A stretch of 64,000 nt of DNA, from assembly GCF_900112365.1 (NCBI RefSeq), contig NZ_FOLQ01000001.1, forward strand, positions 434,001 through 498,000. Direction: 5' to 3'. This document shows positions 37,301 to 45,094 of the stretch, in pieces. The position numbers and the translations under genes are program-made. The notes under the pieces were generated by a model. The model worked only from the letters and a program-made list of their open reading frames with translations. It was not told where the DNA came from and searched no databases. This DNA is from Spirosoma endophyticum. GTDB lineage: Bacteria > Bacteroidota > Bacteroidia > Cytophagales > Spirosomataceae. The stretch's first letter is position 1. Each line of letters starts with the position of its first letter.

Positions 37301-38429
37301 GGCTCTATCAGCCATTGTATCCAACACGGATCTGATTTGTCTTACCGTTCACAACACCGGAGCCAGCATTCCAGCGAATAAACTCGCCAATGTATTTGAC
37401 CGGTTTTATCAGGTCGACCCAACTTCCGACAGCGCCATGAACGGGTCAGGTATTGGATTAGCCCTGGTAAAAGAGCTTGTTGAGATCATGCAGGGCACAA
37501 TTTCCGTGACAAGTAGCCCTTTGGAGGGTACTACGTTCGTTGTCGAATTGCCCTGCCGTCAGGTCAACGCCCCCCCTGCACCGACCGCCACGACGCCTGT
37601 GTTTGACTCCACGTCGAACGGCAGCTATACCCTCACGAACCAACCAACCGATGCTGAAAATACGGCTCGATTACTGCTGGTAGAAGATGATGACGAGATT
37701 GCTGACTACGTAATCTCTACCCTGAATACGGAATGGACTATCCAGCGGGTCAACAACGGGCGATTAGGACTGGCAGCCGCCATTGCCGATGGACCGGATA
37801 TGATTATTAGCGACGTGCTGATGCCCGAAATGGATGGGTACGAACTTTGTCGCCAACTCAAAAATAATCCCATCACGAGCCACATACCCATCCTGCTACT
37901 AACGGCCAAAGTCGCTGTCGAAAGTCGGCTTGAGGGATTAACTGCCGGAGCCGACGATTATTTAGCGAAGCCTTTTCAGGTGAATGAACTGCGTGGGCGT
38001 ATTCGGAATCGGCTGGCGCATCAACATCGCATGCGTCAGTATTACCGAACTCAGCTGCTGGGAGAAGGTCATCTGCCGATGGCTAGTCAGGCACCCGCCG
38101 ACGAGTTCATGAATCGGGTCTATAACGTACTGGAAAGTCGACTGGACGATACGACATTCGGGGTCGAACCGTTGGCAACGGACATTGGCATGAGTCGCAT
38201 GCACCTGAATCGAAAAGTGAAAGCCATGACCGGCTTAACTCCCAACGAACTCATTCGTGTAGTGCGCCTAAATCGGGCGGCAGAGTTGCTTCTGACCGGC
38301 GCATCCATCTCCGAAGTAGCTGACCGGGTTGGGTTCGATACGCCGGCCTACTTCTCAAAAGTATTCAAGGACCAGTACCACCTGACCCCTTCCGAATACG
38401 TTGAAAAGAACCGCCACGAGATGGTTTAG
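34326..38429 (+). CDS. Hybrid two-component sensor-regulator (propeller, Y_Y_Y, histidine kinase, receiver, AraC)
   Basis: A single polypeptide of 1367 residues that senses a signal and controls transcription. A Sec signal or membrane anchor (about residues 20-48) is followed by two-component propeller repeats (LYEIKEDRKGRLWI, IWPDKSGNVWVATKTNGF, IHPDKNGHLWLSTNRGL), then a Y_Y_Y domain and a membrane segment at about 797-820. The kinase core follows: phospho-His855 in NITHELRTPL, ATPase motifs NLLSNALKF and GSGIGLALVKELVE. The receiver phospho-acceptor is Asp1163 (IISDVLMPEMDG). The C-terminal AraC helix-turn-helix ends the chain. Such HTCS proteins control polysaccharide-utilisation genes, with the propeller sensing sugar fragments. 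The nearby rhamnose operon is a candidate target, which is inference. Confidence 0.95.
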   Translation: MVKKTNLSFLSRFPMNRIGQFFRQCMHRFSWWVACFWVIGLLGRVIPARASFPEPEYLTVRSGLPQGFVNSIIQDRRGFIWLSTRDGLCRYDGVRFRIYTNDPQQQYSLSFSSLYEIKEDRKGRLWIRTETNGIDCFDPVTEKSNRISNSHPYRQALGRDQLIGIWPDKSGNVWVATKTNGFFRLNANGSISHKFWGMQGDTVQRTLHSMLFDRHNHLWLSAQDGLFRYDIATGKFTGFRTAQGLPGNDVYGLHERANGELMLGFPGQVAILNPTGGRVRKVIPLPADPTSLPLFTGDAKGIDYINQGRYTDKEGLVPLLTDSNNPSAGTYRSPKLAHFSPLSLLVDRTNVLWLGLDGDGVIKYDLNKRSFQTWPYVHKFQTDWLTQQFGVPPAAIPELIRQQAASDIRYQFDNTKTLWISSTKTPPYQYIASQKLFAPVQPTGIEARWLPSPANFRLTAISAGTQGDIWGLLAPHNQAVVRYNADKRTFTAFPLPLPDRHPYVIRAMMVDGGRVYLATENHGLLRADLSTKRLIRWQVGEKNPQSLPGNSLLCLTQDPVHYNYLWIGTFGRGLCLLDKLTGRIRQFTMAQGLPNNVIYAIHPDKNGHLWLSTNRGLCRFDTRTFEARSYTADDGLPSDEFNLFQDVALPDGRLIFGGISGYTSFDPQLVREDHFKPVVALTALRINNQLISTTTPDSPIQRDIDETKEIVLDHQQNFLSIDFSALQFNQSRKNQYRYRLIGLEDNWISSGNQATATYTNLPPKTYTFLVNASNTSGIWSSHVHSLTIVIEPPLWATWWAYLGYALLLLGALVSYVRIRIRRLRQQSEMELREQEAVQLKHLDEVKTRFFANITHELRTPLTLIISPLEQVLTETLNSPVHHRLTIIYRNANRLLRLINELLDLAKLDAGNLTVTPTPGNLPEFIDRTVLVFAEEAERKHILLQLTHHIRHHHYWFDADKVEKILTNLLSNALKFTNDHGSVTVTTQVHPVEALSAIVSNTDLICLTVHNTGASIPANKLANVFDRFYQVDPTSDSAMNGSGIGLALVKELVEIMQGTISVTSSPLEGTTFVVELPCRQVNAPPAPTATTPVFDSTSNGSYTLTNQPTDAENTARLLLVEDDDEIADYVISTLNTEWTIQRVNNGRLGLAAAIADGPDMIISDVLMPEMDGYELCRQLKNNPITSHIPILLLTAKVAVESRLEGLTAGADDYLAKPFQVNELRGRIRNRLAHQHRMRQYYRTQLLGEGHLPMASQAPADEFMNRVYNVLESRLDDTTFGVEPLATDIGMSRMHLNRKVKAMTGLTPNELIRVVRLNRAAELLLTGASISEVADRVGFDTPAYFSKVFKDQYHLTPSEYVEKNRHEMV

Positions 38430-38631
38430 GCCGCACGATTCCCTCCCTATTTTTCAGGCCTAAATCTTCCCTGTATACTCTTCACAAAAACGTCAAAAGC
38501 CATTATTCATGTGCTTTAGGCAACATATGTTCGTTTAGACAACTTATTCACACCTCATGTTACAAATTTTATAGCCCTTGTTACGTACGAGCAAGCCTTA
38601 GGCAGACATTGGCTTTAGTATTGTGTCATCA

Positions 38632-38651
38632 TTCAATAATGAATTATTGAA
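38632..38651. promoter_or_regulatory. Palindrome upstream of the LytTR gene
   Basis: TTCAATAAT and ATTATTGAA form a perfect 9-bp dyad with a 2-bp centre, ending 22 bp before the LytTR ATG. Its size and position are those of an operator for a dimeric regulator, but no factor is known. Confidence 0.4.
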
Positions 38652-38673
38652 GTAACCTCCACAATCAAAGCTT

Positions 38674-39063
38674 ATGACCTTTCTCTCGTTTTCAGTCCGT
38701 ACTGCTCCGGCAGAATGGCCCCCTCTTAATCTCTATTTACGTGAAACGGGTCGGCAGGTTTTTCCTGTTGACGATTTGGTTTACCTACAGGCCGTAGCTA
38801 ATTACAGCTGGCTAAACTGGGTAGACGGCCGACGCATGTTAATGCCCCGTACCCTGAAATATTATTCACCCAAACTACCAACGGAGCTATTTATCCGACT
38901 CCACCGGAACTGCGTTGTTAACCGCTCATTCGTTGAGCGTCTCGAACGTACCGAAACGGGTGGGCTTGTCCATTTGACAACAGGTGAAACACTGCCCGTT
39001 TCCCGTCGGCGATGGAGTATGGTACGTCGCCAACTGATCAACAACAGAACCCATCTGAATTAG
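38674..39063 (+). CDS. Stand-alone LytTR DNA-binding domain protein
   Basis: 129 residues, almost all of it a LytTR DNA-binding domain. The signature strands are DDLVYLQAVANYSWLNWVDG, ELFIRLHRNCVVNRSFVERLE and TGETLPVSRRRWSMVRRQL. No receiver domain precedes it; the first 25 residues (TFLSFSVRTAPAEWPPLN) look like a free tail. It could be a target-specific partner of the preceding hybrid sensor, which has its own AraC domain, or a separate regulator. A terminator follows. Confidence 0.92.
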   Translation: MTFLSFSVRTAPAEWPPLNLYLRETGRQVFPVDDLVYLQAVANYSWLNWVDGRRMLMPRTLKYYSPKLPTELFIRLHRNCVVNRSFVERLERTETGGLVHLTTGETLPVSRRRWSMVRRQLINNRTHLN

Positions 39064-39100
39064 TCAACGCGCATTCGCTTCTATCTTTTCACTTCATTAA

Positions 39101-39140
39101 AAAAACGCTGTGGCCACCATCGACCATAGCGTTTTTGTTT
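39101..39140 (+). terminator. Terminator after the LytTR gene
   Basis: Stem 39101-39113 with 39124-39136 (13 bp, one G-T wobble) and a 10-nt loop; the right arm ends in a T run (TTTTTGTTT). It lies 38 bp beyond the LytTR stop. Confidence 0.8.
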
Positions 39141-39285
39141 TTACCCCATTCACGAACCACTTTAAACTCAACTGGGCACAAAATTTCACGCTTATTTTTC
39201 GTCAATGTACTGACATCCAGAGCTATTCATTATCGTTGTTAGCTGGACAGGGTAAGTAGATGAAAGTATATAGTGTTGATCTGCT

Positions 39286-39293
39286 TATTTTTG
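39286..39293 (+). promoter_or_regulatory. -7 element for the rhamnose operon
   Basis: TATTTTTG matches TAnnTTTG exactly, 55 bp before the ATG of the aldolase/dehydrogenase gene. No TTG at the proper -33 distance, so an activator could be required; this is inference. Confidence 0.4.
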
Positions 39294-39348
39294 TTAAGAA
39301 ATTTAAAAATAATGGCATTTAAACAAGACTCCAACATAACTTAACCAT

Positions 39349-41484
39349 ATGCTTAGCACATCTAATACCCCCAAAGCTGAATCATTTCGGCACGTTAGCT
39401 ACCTCTGGGACGATGCCAAGGCCGCCGAACTGGAAGGCGATGAAGTAGGCTTATTAATCTACCGGTCAAATTTGCTCGGAGCCGATCTGCGCCTAACCAA
39501 TTATGGTGGTGGCAATACGTCCTGCAAGGCAATGGCCGAAGATCCGCTCACGGGTCAACTTACCGAAGTGATGTGGGTAAAAGGGTCTGGGGGCGATATT
39601 GGTACACTTAAGCGGAGTGGTCTGGCCGCATTGTATGTCGATCGGTTGCGAGCGCTCAAAAACCGGTATCGGGGGCTGGAGTTCGAAGACGAAATGGTGG
39701 AATTATTCAACCACTGTATCTATGATTTAGCGTCTAAAGCGCCGTCAATTGACACGCCACTGCATGGCTTTCTGCCATTCAAACATATTGATCACCTTCA
39801 TCCTGACGCAGCCATCGCGATTGCGGCTGCCAAAGATGGTAAGCGGATCACCCAGGAGTTATTCGACGGTCAGATTGGTTGGGTCGAGTGGCAGAAACCA
39901 GGCTTCGATCTGGGCCTGCAACTGGAACAATGCCTGAATGAGAATCCGGGTATTCGGGGTATTATGCTCGGCTCGCACGGGCTGTTTACCTGGGGTGACA
40001 CGGCCTATGAGAGTTACGTCAATACGCTGGAAGTGATTGAGCGCTGCGCTGAATATCTCGAAGAAAACTACGGCAAAAAAGGCCCGACTTTTGGCGGCCA
40101 GAAACTGGAAAGCCTACCCCAGGCCGACCGCTTGTCGCAGGCAGCAGCGCTGGCGCCGGTGCTACGTGGTCTGGCATCGGGTCAGAACCGGATGATTGGT
40201 CACTTCACCGACGATGCGCGGGTGCTGGAATACATTAACTCCAACGATCTGGAGCGGCTGGCCCCAATGGGGACCTCCTGCCCGGATCACTTCCTGCGTA
40301 CTAAAATCAGCCCGTTAGTACTGGAACTGGCTCCCAACGAGGACCTGACCAATTTAGCCGCATTAAAAGACAAACTAAATCCCGCGTTTGCCGACTACCG
40401 GGCCATGTACACGGCTTATTACGAAACCTGTAAACACCCCAACAGTCCAGCCATCCGCGATGCCAATCCGGTGGTGATTCTGTATCCCGGTGTTGGGATG
40501 TTCACTTTTGCCAAGGATAAACAAACGGCGCGGGTAGCGGCTGAATTTTACATCAACGCTATCAACGTAATGAAGGGGGCCGAAGCCATTTCGGAATACA
40601 CCTCCCTCCCACGTCAGGAAGCGTTTAATATTGAATACTGGCTCCTGGAAGAAGCCAAACTTCAGCGGATGCCAAAACCAAAGTCCCTGTCGGGTAAAAT
40701 TGCCCTGATCACGGGCAGCGCAGGCGGCATTGGCAAAGCGATTGCCAAGAAATTTGCTCAGGAAGGCGCCTGCGTAGTGCTGAACGACATTAATCAGGAA
40801 CGCCTGGACAGCGCCAAAGCCGAATTTGTTAGCACGTTCGGGAAAGATACCGTATCAACCACTACGTTAAACGTAACCGACTGGGCAAGCATCGAAGAAG
40901 CCTTCAAAGCAGCTAGTTTAGCGTTTGGTGGGGTCGATATCGTCATCAATAATGCGGGAATCAGCATCTCGAAACCCATTGCCGAGCACACGATTGAAGA
41001 ATGGGACCGGTTGTATGACATTCTGGTGAAAGGCCAGTTTATGGTGACAAAAGCGGCCGTTGAGGTGATGCGCAAGCAGGATCTGGGGGGTGACGTAATC
41101 AACATCGTTTCTAAAAACGCTTTGGTAGCCGGTCCGAACAATGCAGGCTACGGGTCAGCCAAAGCCGCTCAACTTCACCTGAGCCGTTTGAATGCAGCTG
41201 AACTTGGCGCAGATCATATCCGGGTTAATACGGTTAATCCCGATGCCGTTATCTCCGATTCGAACATCTGGGCCGGTGGTTGGGCCGAAGGTCGGGCGAA
41301 AGCCTATGGCATTACCGTAGCCGAACTTCCAGCTTACTACGCAAAACGGACATTACTGAATGAGGTCATCTTACCGGATGACATTGCCAATGCCTGCTTC
41401 GCTTTCGTCGGTGGCCTTCTCAATAAGTCAACCGGCAACGTACTGAACGTAGACGGTGGTGTAGCGATGGCCTTTGTTCGATAA
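39349..41484 (+). CDS. rhaEW: Bifunctional rhamnulose-1-phosphate aldolase / lactaldehyde dehydrogenase
   Basis: A cytosolic fusion of 711 residues. The N-terminal class II aldolase part (about residues 20-430) cleaves L-rhamnulose-1-phosphate to dihydroxyacetone phosphate and L-lactaldehyde; its sequences include NYGGGNTSCKAM, WVKGSGGDIGTL and HGFLPFKHIDHLHPD. The C-terminal short-chain dehydrogenase (about 448-711) has the cofactor motif TGSAGGIG at 455-462 and the catalytic Tyr601/Lys605 pair in GYGSAKAAQ. It should oxidise lactaldehyde to lactate. Both activities in one chain keep the aldehyde in place. The operon continues with the isomerase, kinase and lut genes. The role assignments rest on published RhaE/RhaW fusions and on the context. 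Confidence 0.92.
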   Translation: MLSTSNTPKAESFRHVSYLWDDAKAAELEGDEVGLLIYRSNLLGADLRLTNYGGGNTSCKAMAEDPLTGQLTEVMWVKGSGGDIGTLKRSGLAALYVDRLRALKNRYRGLEFEDEMVELFNHCIYDLASKAPSIDTPLHGFLPFKHIDHLHPDAAIAIAAAKDGKRITQELFDGQIGWVEWQKPGFDLGLQLEQCLNENPGIRGIMLGSHGLFTWGDTAYESYVNTLEVIERCAEYLEENYGKKGPTFGGQKLESLPQADRLSQAAALAPVLRGLASGQNRMIGHFTDDARVLEYINSNDLERLAPMGTSCPDHFLRTKISPLVLELAPNEDLTNLAALKDKLNPAFADYRAMYTAYYETCKHPNSPAIRDANPVVILYPGVGMFTFAKDKQTARVAAEFYINAINVMKGAEAISEYTSLPRQEAFNIEYWLLEEAKLQRMPKPKSLSGKIALITGSAGGIGKAIAKKFAQEGACVVLNDINQERLDSAKAEFVSTFGKDTVSTTTLNVTDWASIEEAFKAASLAFGGVDIVINNAGISISKPIAEHTIEEWDRLYDILVKGQFMVTKAAVEVMRKQDLGGDVINIVSKNALVAGPNNAGYGSAKAAQLHLSRLNAAELGADHIRVNTVNPDAVISDSNIWAGGWAEGRAKAYGITVAELPAYYAKRTLLNEVILPDDIANACFAFVGGLLNKSTGNVLNVDGGVAMAFVR

Positions 41485-41492
41485 GTAATTGA

Positions 41493-41533
41493 GTGAAGAA
41501 TGAAGACGGGGCCATCCCGTTTTCATTCTTCAC
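41493..41533. repeat. Inverted repeat between rhaEW and rhaI
   Basis: Arms 41493-41510 and 41516-41533 are 18 nt and match at 17 positions (mismatch G-T), with a 5-nt loop. It begins 8 bp after the rhaEW stop codon, and an ATG inside it (41500) is not the true start of the next gene. Confidence 0.9.
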
Positions 41534-41553
41534 GCCTTAAAGCTCCTACTCTT

Positions 41554-42828
41554 ATGCAACTCGACACCAATTCCATTGACAATCATAATCAATCCCGGTT
41601 AAACGCTCACAAAAACAAGCTGTCGTACTGGGCCGACGAGGTTGAAAAAGCCGAAGCAACCATTCAGAAATTAATCGATTTCCAGATTGCGATTCCCAGT
41701 TGGGCGCTCGGCACGGGCGGCACTCGCTTTGGTCGATTCGCAGGCGGGGGAGAACCTCGAAATCTGGAAGAAAAAATTGCTGATGTAGGGTTGCTTCATG
41801 CCTTGAATCGCTCCAGCGGGGCTATTTCACTGCACATTCCCTGGGACATCCCAACCGATCCGAAAGCGATTCAGGAATTGGCGGGCCAATATGGTCTGGC
41901 GTTCGATGCGGTTAACTCCAATACGTTCCAGGATCAATCCGATCAATCGCTGAGTTATAAATTCGGGTCGCTACAACATACAGACGCGGCCGTGCGCCAA
42001 CAGGCTATCGATCATAATATTGAGGTCATTCGTCACGGCGAAGCACTCGGCTCGAAAGCATTGACGGTGTGGCTTTCAGATGGCTCCAGCTTTCCCGGCC
42101 AGTTAAATTTCCGCAAGGCGTTTCAGCGCACGCTCGACAGCCTGGGTGAAATCTATGCAGCCCTACCCAGCGATTGGAAAATGTTTGTGGAGTATAAAGC
42201 GTTCGAACCTAATTTCTATTCCATGACCGTTGGCGATTGGGGCAGTTCATTCCTCTACGCCAGCAAACTCGGACCAAAAGCCTATACCCTGGTCGATCTG
42301 GGTCACCATCTGCCCAATGCCAACATCGAACAGATTGTTGCCATCCTGCTAAACGAAGGTAAACTCGGCGGTTTCCATTTCAATGACTCCAAATACGGCG
42401 ATGACGACTTGACCGCAGGTAGCATTAAACCCTACCAGTTATTCCTGATCTTCAACGAATTGATTGAAGGAATGGATGCGCGTGGGATGAATCACGCCAG
42501 CAGTTTAGGCTGGATGATTGATGCCAGCCACAACGTAAAAGATCCGCTGGAAGATTTGCTCCAATCGGTGGAAGCGATTCAGCTGGCGTATGCACAGGCC
42601 TTGTTGGTCGATCGTGTCGCACTGGAAGAAGCTCGGGAAGCAAACGACGTAGCACAGGCGCAGGAAATTTTACAGGATGCGTTCCGCACCGACGTCCGCC
42701 CATTAGTCGCCGAAGCCCGGCTGCGGGTTGGTGGCGCTTTGCAACCATTAGCGCTTTACCGCTCGTTGAACATGCGCCAACAGTTAATTGGCGAACGCGG
42801 TGCCAAAGCCGTAGCAACCGGACTGTAA
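41554..42828 (+). CDS. rhaI: L-rhamnose isomerase (RhaI-type)
   Basis: Converts L-rhamnose to L-rhamnulose. It is a 424-residue TIM-barrel isomerase. Metal-binding residues lie in the region YKAFEPNFYS (Glu), VDLGHHLPNANIEQI (Asp and His) and GGFHFNDSKYGDDDLTAG (His and Asp). The ATG at 41554 is preferred to one at 41500, which lies in the inverted repeat and would add an unrelated leader. RhaI, unlike the E. coli RhaA type, is common in Bacteroidota and alpha-proteobacterial rhamnose pathways. Confidence 0.92.
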   Translation: MQLDTNSIDNHNQSRLNAHKNKLSYWADEVEKAEATIQKLIDFQIAIPSWALGTGGTRFGRFAGGGEPRNLEEKIADVGLLHALNRSSGAISLHIPWDIPTDPKAIQELAGQYGLAFDAVNSNTFQDQSDQSLSYKFGSLQHTDAAVRQQAIDHNIEVIRHGEALGSKALTVWLSDGSSFPGQLNFRKAFQRTLDSLGEIYAALPSDWKMFVEYKAFEPNFYSMTVGDWGSSFLYASKLGPKAYTLVDLGHHLPNANIEQIVAILLNEGKLGGFHFNDSKYGDDDLTAGSIKPYQLFLIFNELIEGMDARGMNHASSLGWMIDASHNVKDPLEDLLQSVEAIQLAYAQALLVDRVALEEAREANDVAQAQEILQDAFRTDVRPLVAEARLRVGGALQPLALYRSLNMRQQLIGERGAKAVATGL

Positions 42829-42829
42829 A

Positions 42830-42898
42830 TGATATATGACGTATGATATAGGCTATATGGTAGAAAGACATACATCCTATATCATACGTCATATATCA
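42830..42898. repeat. Perfect 23-bp inverted repeat between rhaI and the kinase gene
   Basis: Arms 42830-42852 and 42876-42898 match at all 23 positions, with a 23-nt loop. It begins 2 bp after the rhaI stop codon. Both arms contain ATATGACGTATGATATAG or its complement. No T tract follows. Confidence 0.93.
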
Positions 42899-42929
42899 AC
42901 CTTTCTCTCTCCTACCATACATCAACCGT

Positions 42930-44354
42930 ATGTCCAACCCGAACGCGGCCCCAACCCCAGTTATCGCCATTTTTGACATTGGGAAGACCAACAAAAAGCT
43001 GTTTCTTTTCAACGAACGGTATGAAATTGTCTGGCAGAAAACGGAGCAATTTGCCGAAGGTGTCGATGACGATGGGTATCCGTGCGAGAATCTAAAAAAA
43101 CTCACCCGCTGGATCACGGCCTCCCTCGAAATAGTTATGGCACTCCCGGATTTTGATATACGGGCACTAAACTTTTCTACCTACGGAGCCAGCCTTGTCT
43201 ATCTGGACCGGGAAAGCCGCCCAATTGGGTATCTGTATAACTACCTGAAACCCTTCCCGACTGACATCAGGAAGAAGTTTTACGATAGCTACGGCGACGA
43301 AGCCACCCTGTCGCTACAAACAGCGTCGCCCGCGCTGGACAGTCTGAACTCCGGTTTGATGTTGTACCGCATTAAATACGATAAGCCCAAGCTGTTTCGG
43401 CGAATCTGGTATGCCTTGCATCTTCCACAGTACGTGAGCTTTATCGTTACGCGCCAGGTCCTGTCCGACGTAACCAGTATCGGTTGCCACACCATGCTAT
43501 GGGACTTTGACCAGAACCAGTACCATCATTGGGTAACAGCGGAAGGAATCGATAACATTCTGGGGCCATTATCTACGTCAGACAATGTGATGAATGCTAC
43601 ATGGTTAAACCACCCGATGAAAGTGGGGGTAGGTTTACACGATAGCTCAGCGGCTTTAATTCCTTATCTGGCCTCGTTTCAGGAACCCTTTGTCCTGATT
43701 TCAACCGGAACCTGGTGTATCAGCTTGAACCCGTTCAACGACAGCCCATTGACCGTCGAAGAATTACAGTACGATTGTCTGCGCTTTATGCATTACAAAG
43801 GGCGTCCTGTCAAGGCATCCCGCTTGTTTGCCGGATACGAACATGAGCAACAGGTGAAACGACTGGCGGAGCATTTTCAGGTAGACGTCAATTATTACTT
43901 CACCGTTGCGTATGAGCCAGACATCATCCATCACCTGCGTTCGCAGCGAATGGGTGGCGATTTTCACGGTGTAAAAGCACCACCCTTGCAGGAATCATTG
44001 TTTGCTTACCGGAATCTTGCCGATTTCAGTACGTATGAAGAAGCCTATCATCAGCTGATTCTGGACATTATGGCCCAGCAATTGATCTCAACGAATCTGG
44101 TACTGGCCAACTCGTCGACCCATCGAACTGCGGTGAAACGAATTTTTGTGGACGGTGGATTCGGAAAAAATACCATTTACATGCATCTGCTGGCCGCTGC
44201 TTTCCCCGAGATAGAGGTATTCGCGGCTTCGGTTGCACAGGCTACCGCGCTGGGAGCGGCTTTAGCCATTCATCACCATTGGAATACGCGCCCCGTACCA
44301 GGCGATTGTATTGAGCTGAAACATTATGCCGCGTTAGAACGGACAACGTTATGA
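42930..44354 (+). CDS. rhaB: FGGY-family carbohydrate kinase, probable L-rhamnulokinase
   Basis: A 474-residue sugar kinase that should phosphorylate rhamnulose to rhamnulose-1-phosphate. The N-terminal ATP-binding motif is FDIGKTNKKLFLF. The phosphate-binding loop ISTGTWCISLN and the C-terminal signature GGFGKNTIYMHLLA are typical of FGGY kinases. The rhamnose assignment comes from context. Its stop overlaps the lutA start (ATGA at 44351). Confidence 0.87.
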   Translation: MSNPNAAPTPVIAIFDIGKTNKKLFLFNERYEIVWQKTEQFAEGVDDDGYPCENLKKLTRWITASLEIVMALPDFDIRALNFSTYGASLVYLDRESRPIGYLYNYLKPFPTDIRKKFYDSYGDEATLSLQTASPALDSLNSGLMLYRIKYDKPKLFRRIWYALHLPQYVSFIVTRQVLSDVTSIGCHTMLWDFDQNQYHHWVTAEGIDNILGPLSTSDNVMNATWLNHPMKVGVGLHDSSAALIPYLASFQEPFVLISTGTWCISLNPFNDSPLTVEELQYDCLRFMHYKGRPVKASRLFAGYEHEQQVKRLAEHFQVDVNYYFTVAYEPDIIHHLRSQRMGGDFHGVKAPPLQESLFAYRNLADFSTYEEAYHQLILDIMAQQLISTNLVLANSSTHRTAVKRIFVDGGFGKNTIYMHLLAAAFPEIEVFAASVAQATALGAALAIHHHWNTRPVPGDCIELKHYAALERTTL

Positions 44355-45094
44355 AAGTGGGTCTATTCATTCCCTGTTACGTCGATCAGTTTTACCCAGG
44401 AGCGGCTATTGCCACTCTCGAATTGCTGGAAAAACTAGGCGTGTCGGTCGTTTTTCCGGCGGGCCAAACGTGCTGTGGCCAACCCATGGCCAACTCCGGT
44501 TTCGAGCATTTGACCCACACAGTGAATGAAAAATTCGTGAAGCAGTTTGGTGGTGTCGATTATGTAGTGTCACCGTCGGGTAGTTGCGTGTTGCACCTGA
44601 AAGAGCACCTGCATACCAACGACCGTCACGAAGCCGAAGCAACCATTTTACGAAGCCGCATTTACGAATTGACTGAATTCCTGACCGACGTACTGAAAAT
44701 AAAGCAGTTAAACGCCCGCTTTCCACATCGGGTTGGCTTGCACCAGAGTTGCCACGGCCAGCGGGGACTGCACATCTCGCAGATGACCGAACTGGTGGCC
44801 CCGCCGTTTTCCAAGCCGGTTCATTTACTAAATCTGGTCGATGATCTGGAGTTAATCAATCTGGACCGCCCCGACGAATGTTGTGGTTTTGGTGGTACGT
44901 TTTGTGTAGTGGAAGAAGCAGTCTCGTCCAAAATGGGAAAAGACCGCGTAGCCGATCATCTACGGAATGGGGCCGAGTACATTACCAGTGCCGATATGTC
45001 GTGTCTAATGCACCTCGAAGGGCTGCTACGACGGCAAAAAAGTGAAACGAAGGTGGTTCACATTGCCGAAATACTCAACAGTAACGTATCATGA
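44351..45094 (+). CDS. lutA: L-lactate utilisation protein A (Fe-S protein)
   Basis: One subunit of the LutABC complex, which oxidises lactate to pyruvate. It is 247 residues with two CCG-type cysteine domains: Cys41-Cys42 in QTCCGQPMANSG and Cys177-Cys178 in ECCGFGGTF. It is translationally coupled to the kinase before it and to lutB after it. In this operon it would finish rhamnose breakdown by taking the lactate made by the aldolase fusion. Confidence 0.95.
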   Translation: MKVGLFIPCYVDQFYPGAAIATLELLEKLGVSVVFPAGQTCCGQPMANSGFEHLTHTVNEKFVKQFGGVDYVVSPSGSCVLHLKEHLHTNDRHEAEATILRSRIYELTEFLTDVLKIKQLNARFPHRVGLHQSCHGQRGLHISQMTELVAPPFSKPVHLLNLVDDLELINLDRPDECCGFGGTFCVVEEAVSSKMGKDRVADHLRNGAEYITSADMSCLMHLEGLLRRQKSETKVVHIAEILNSNVS

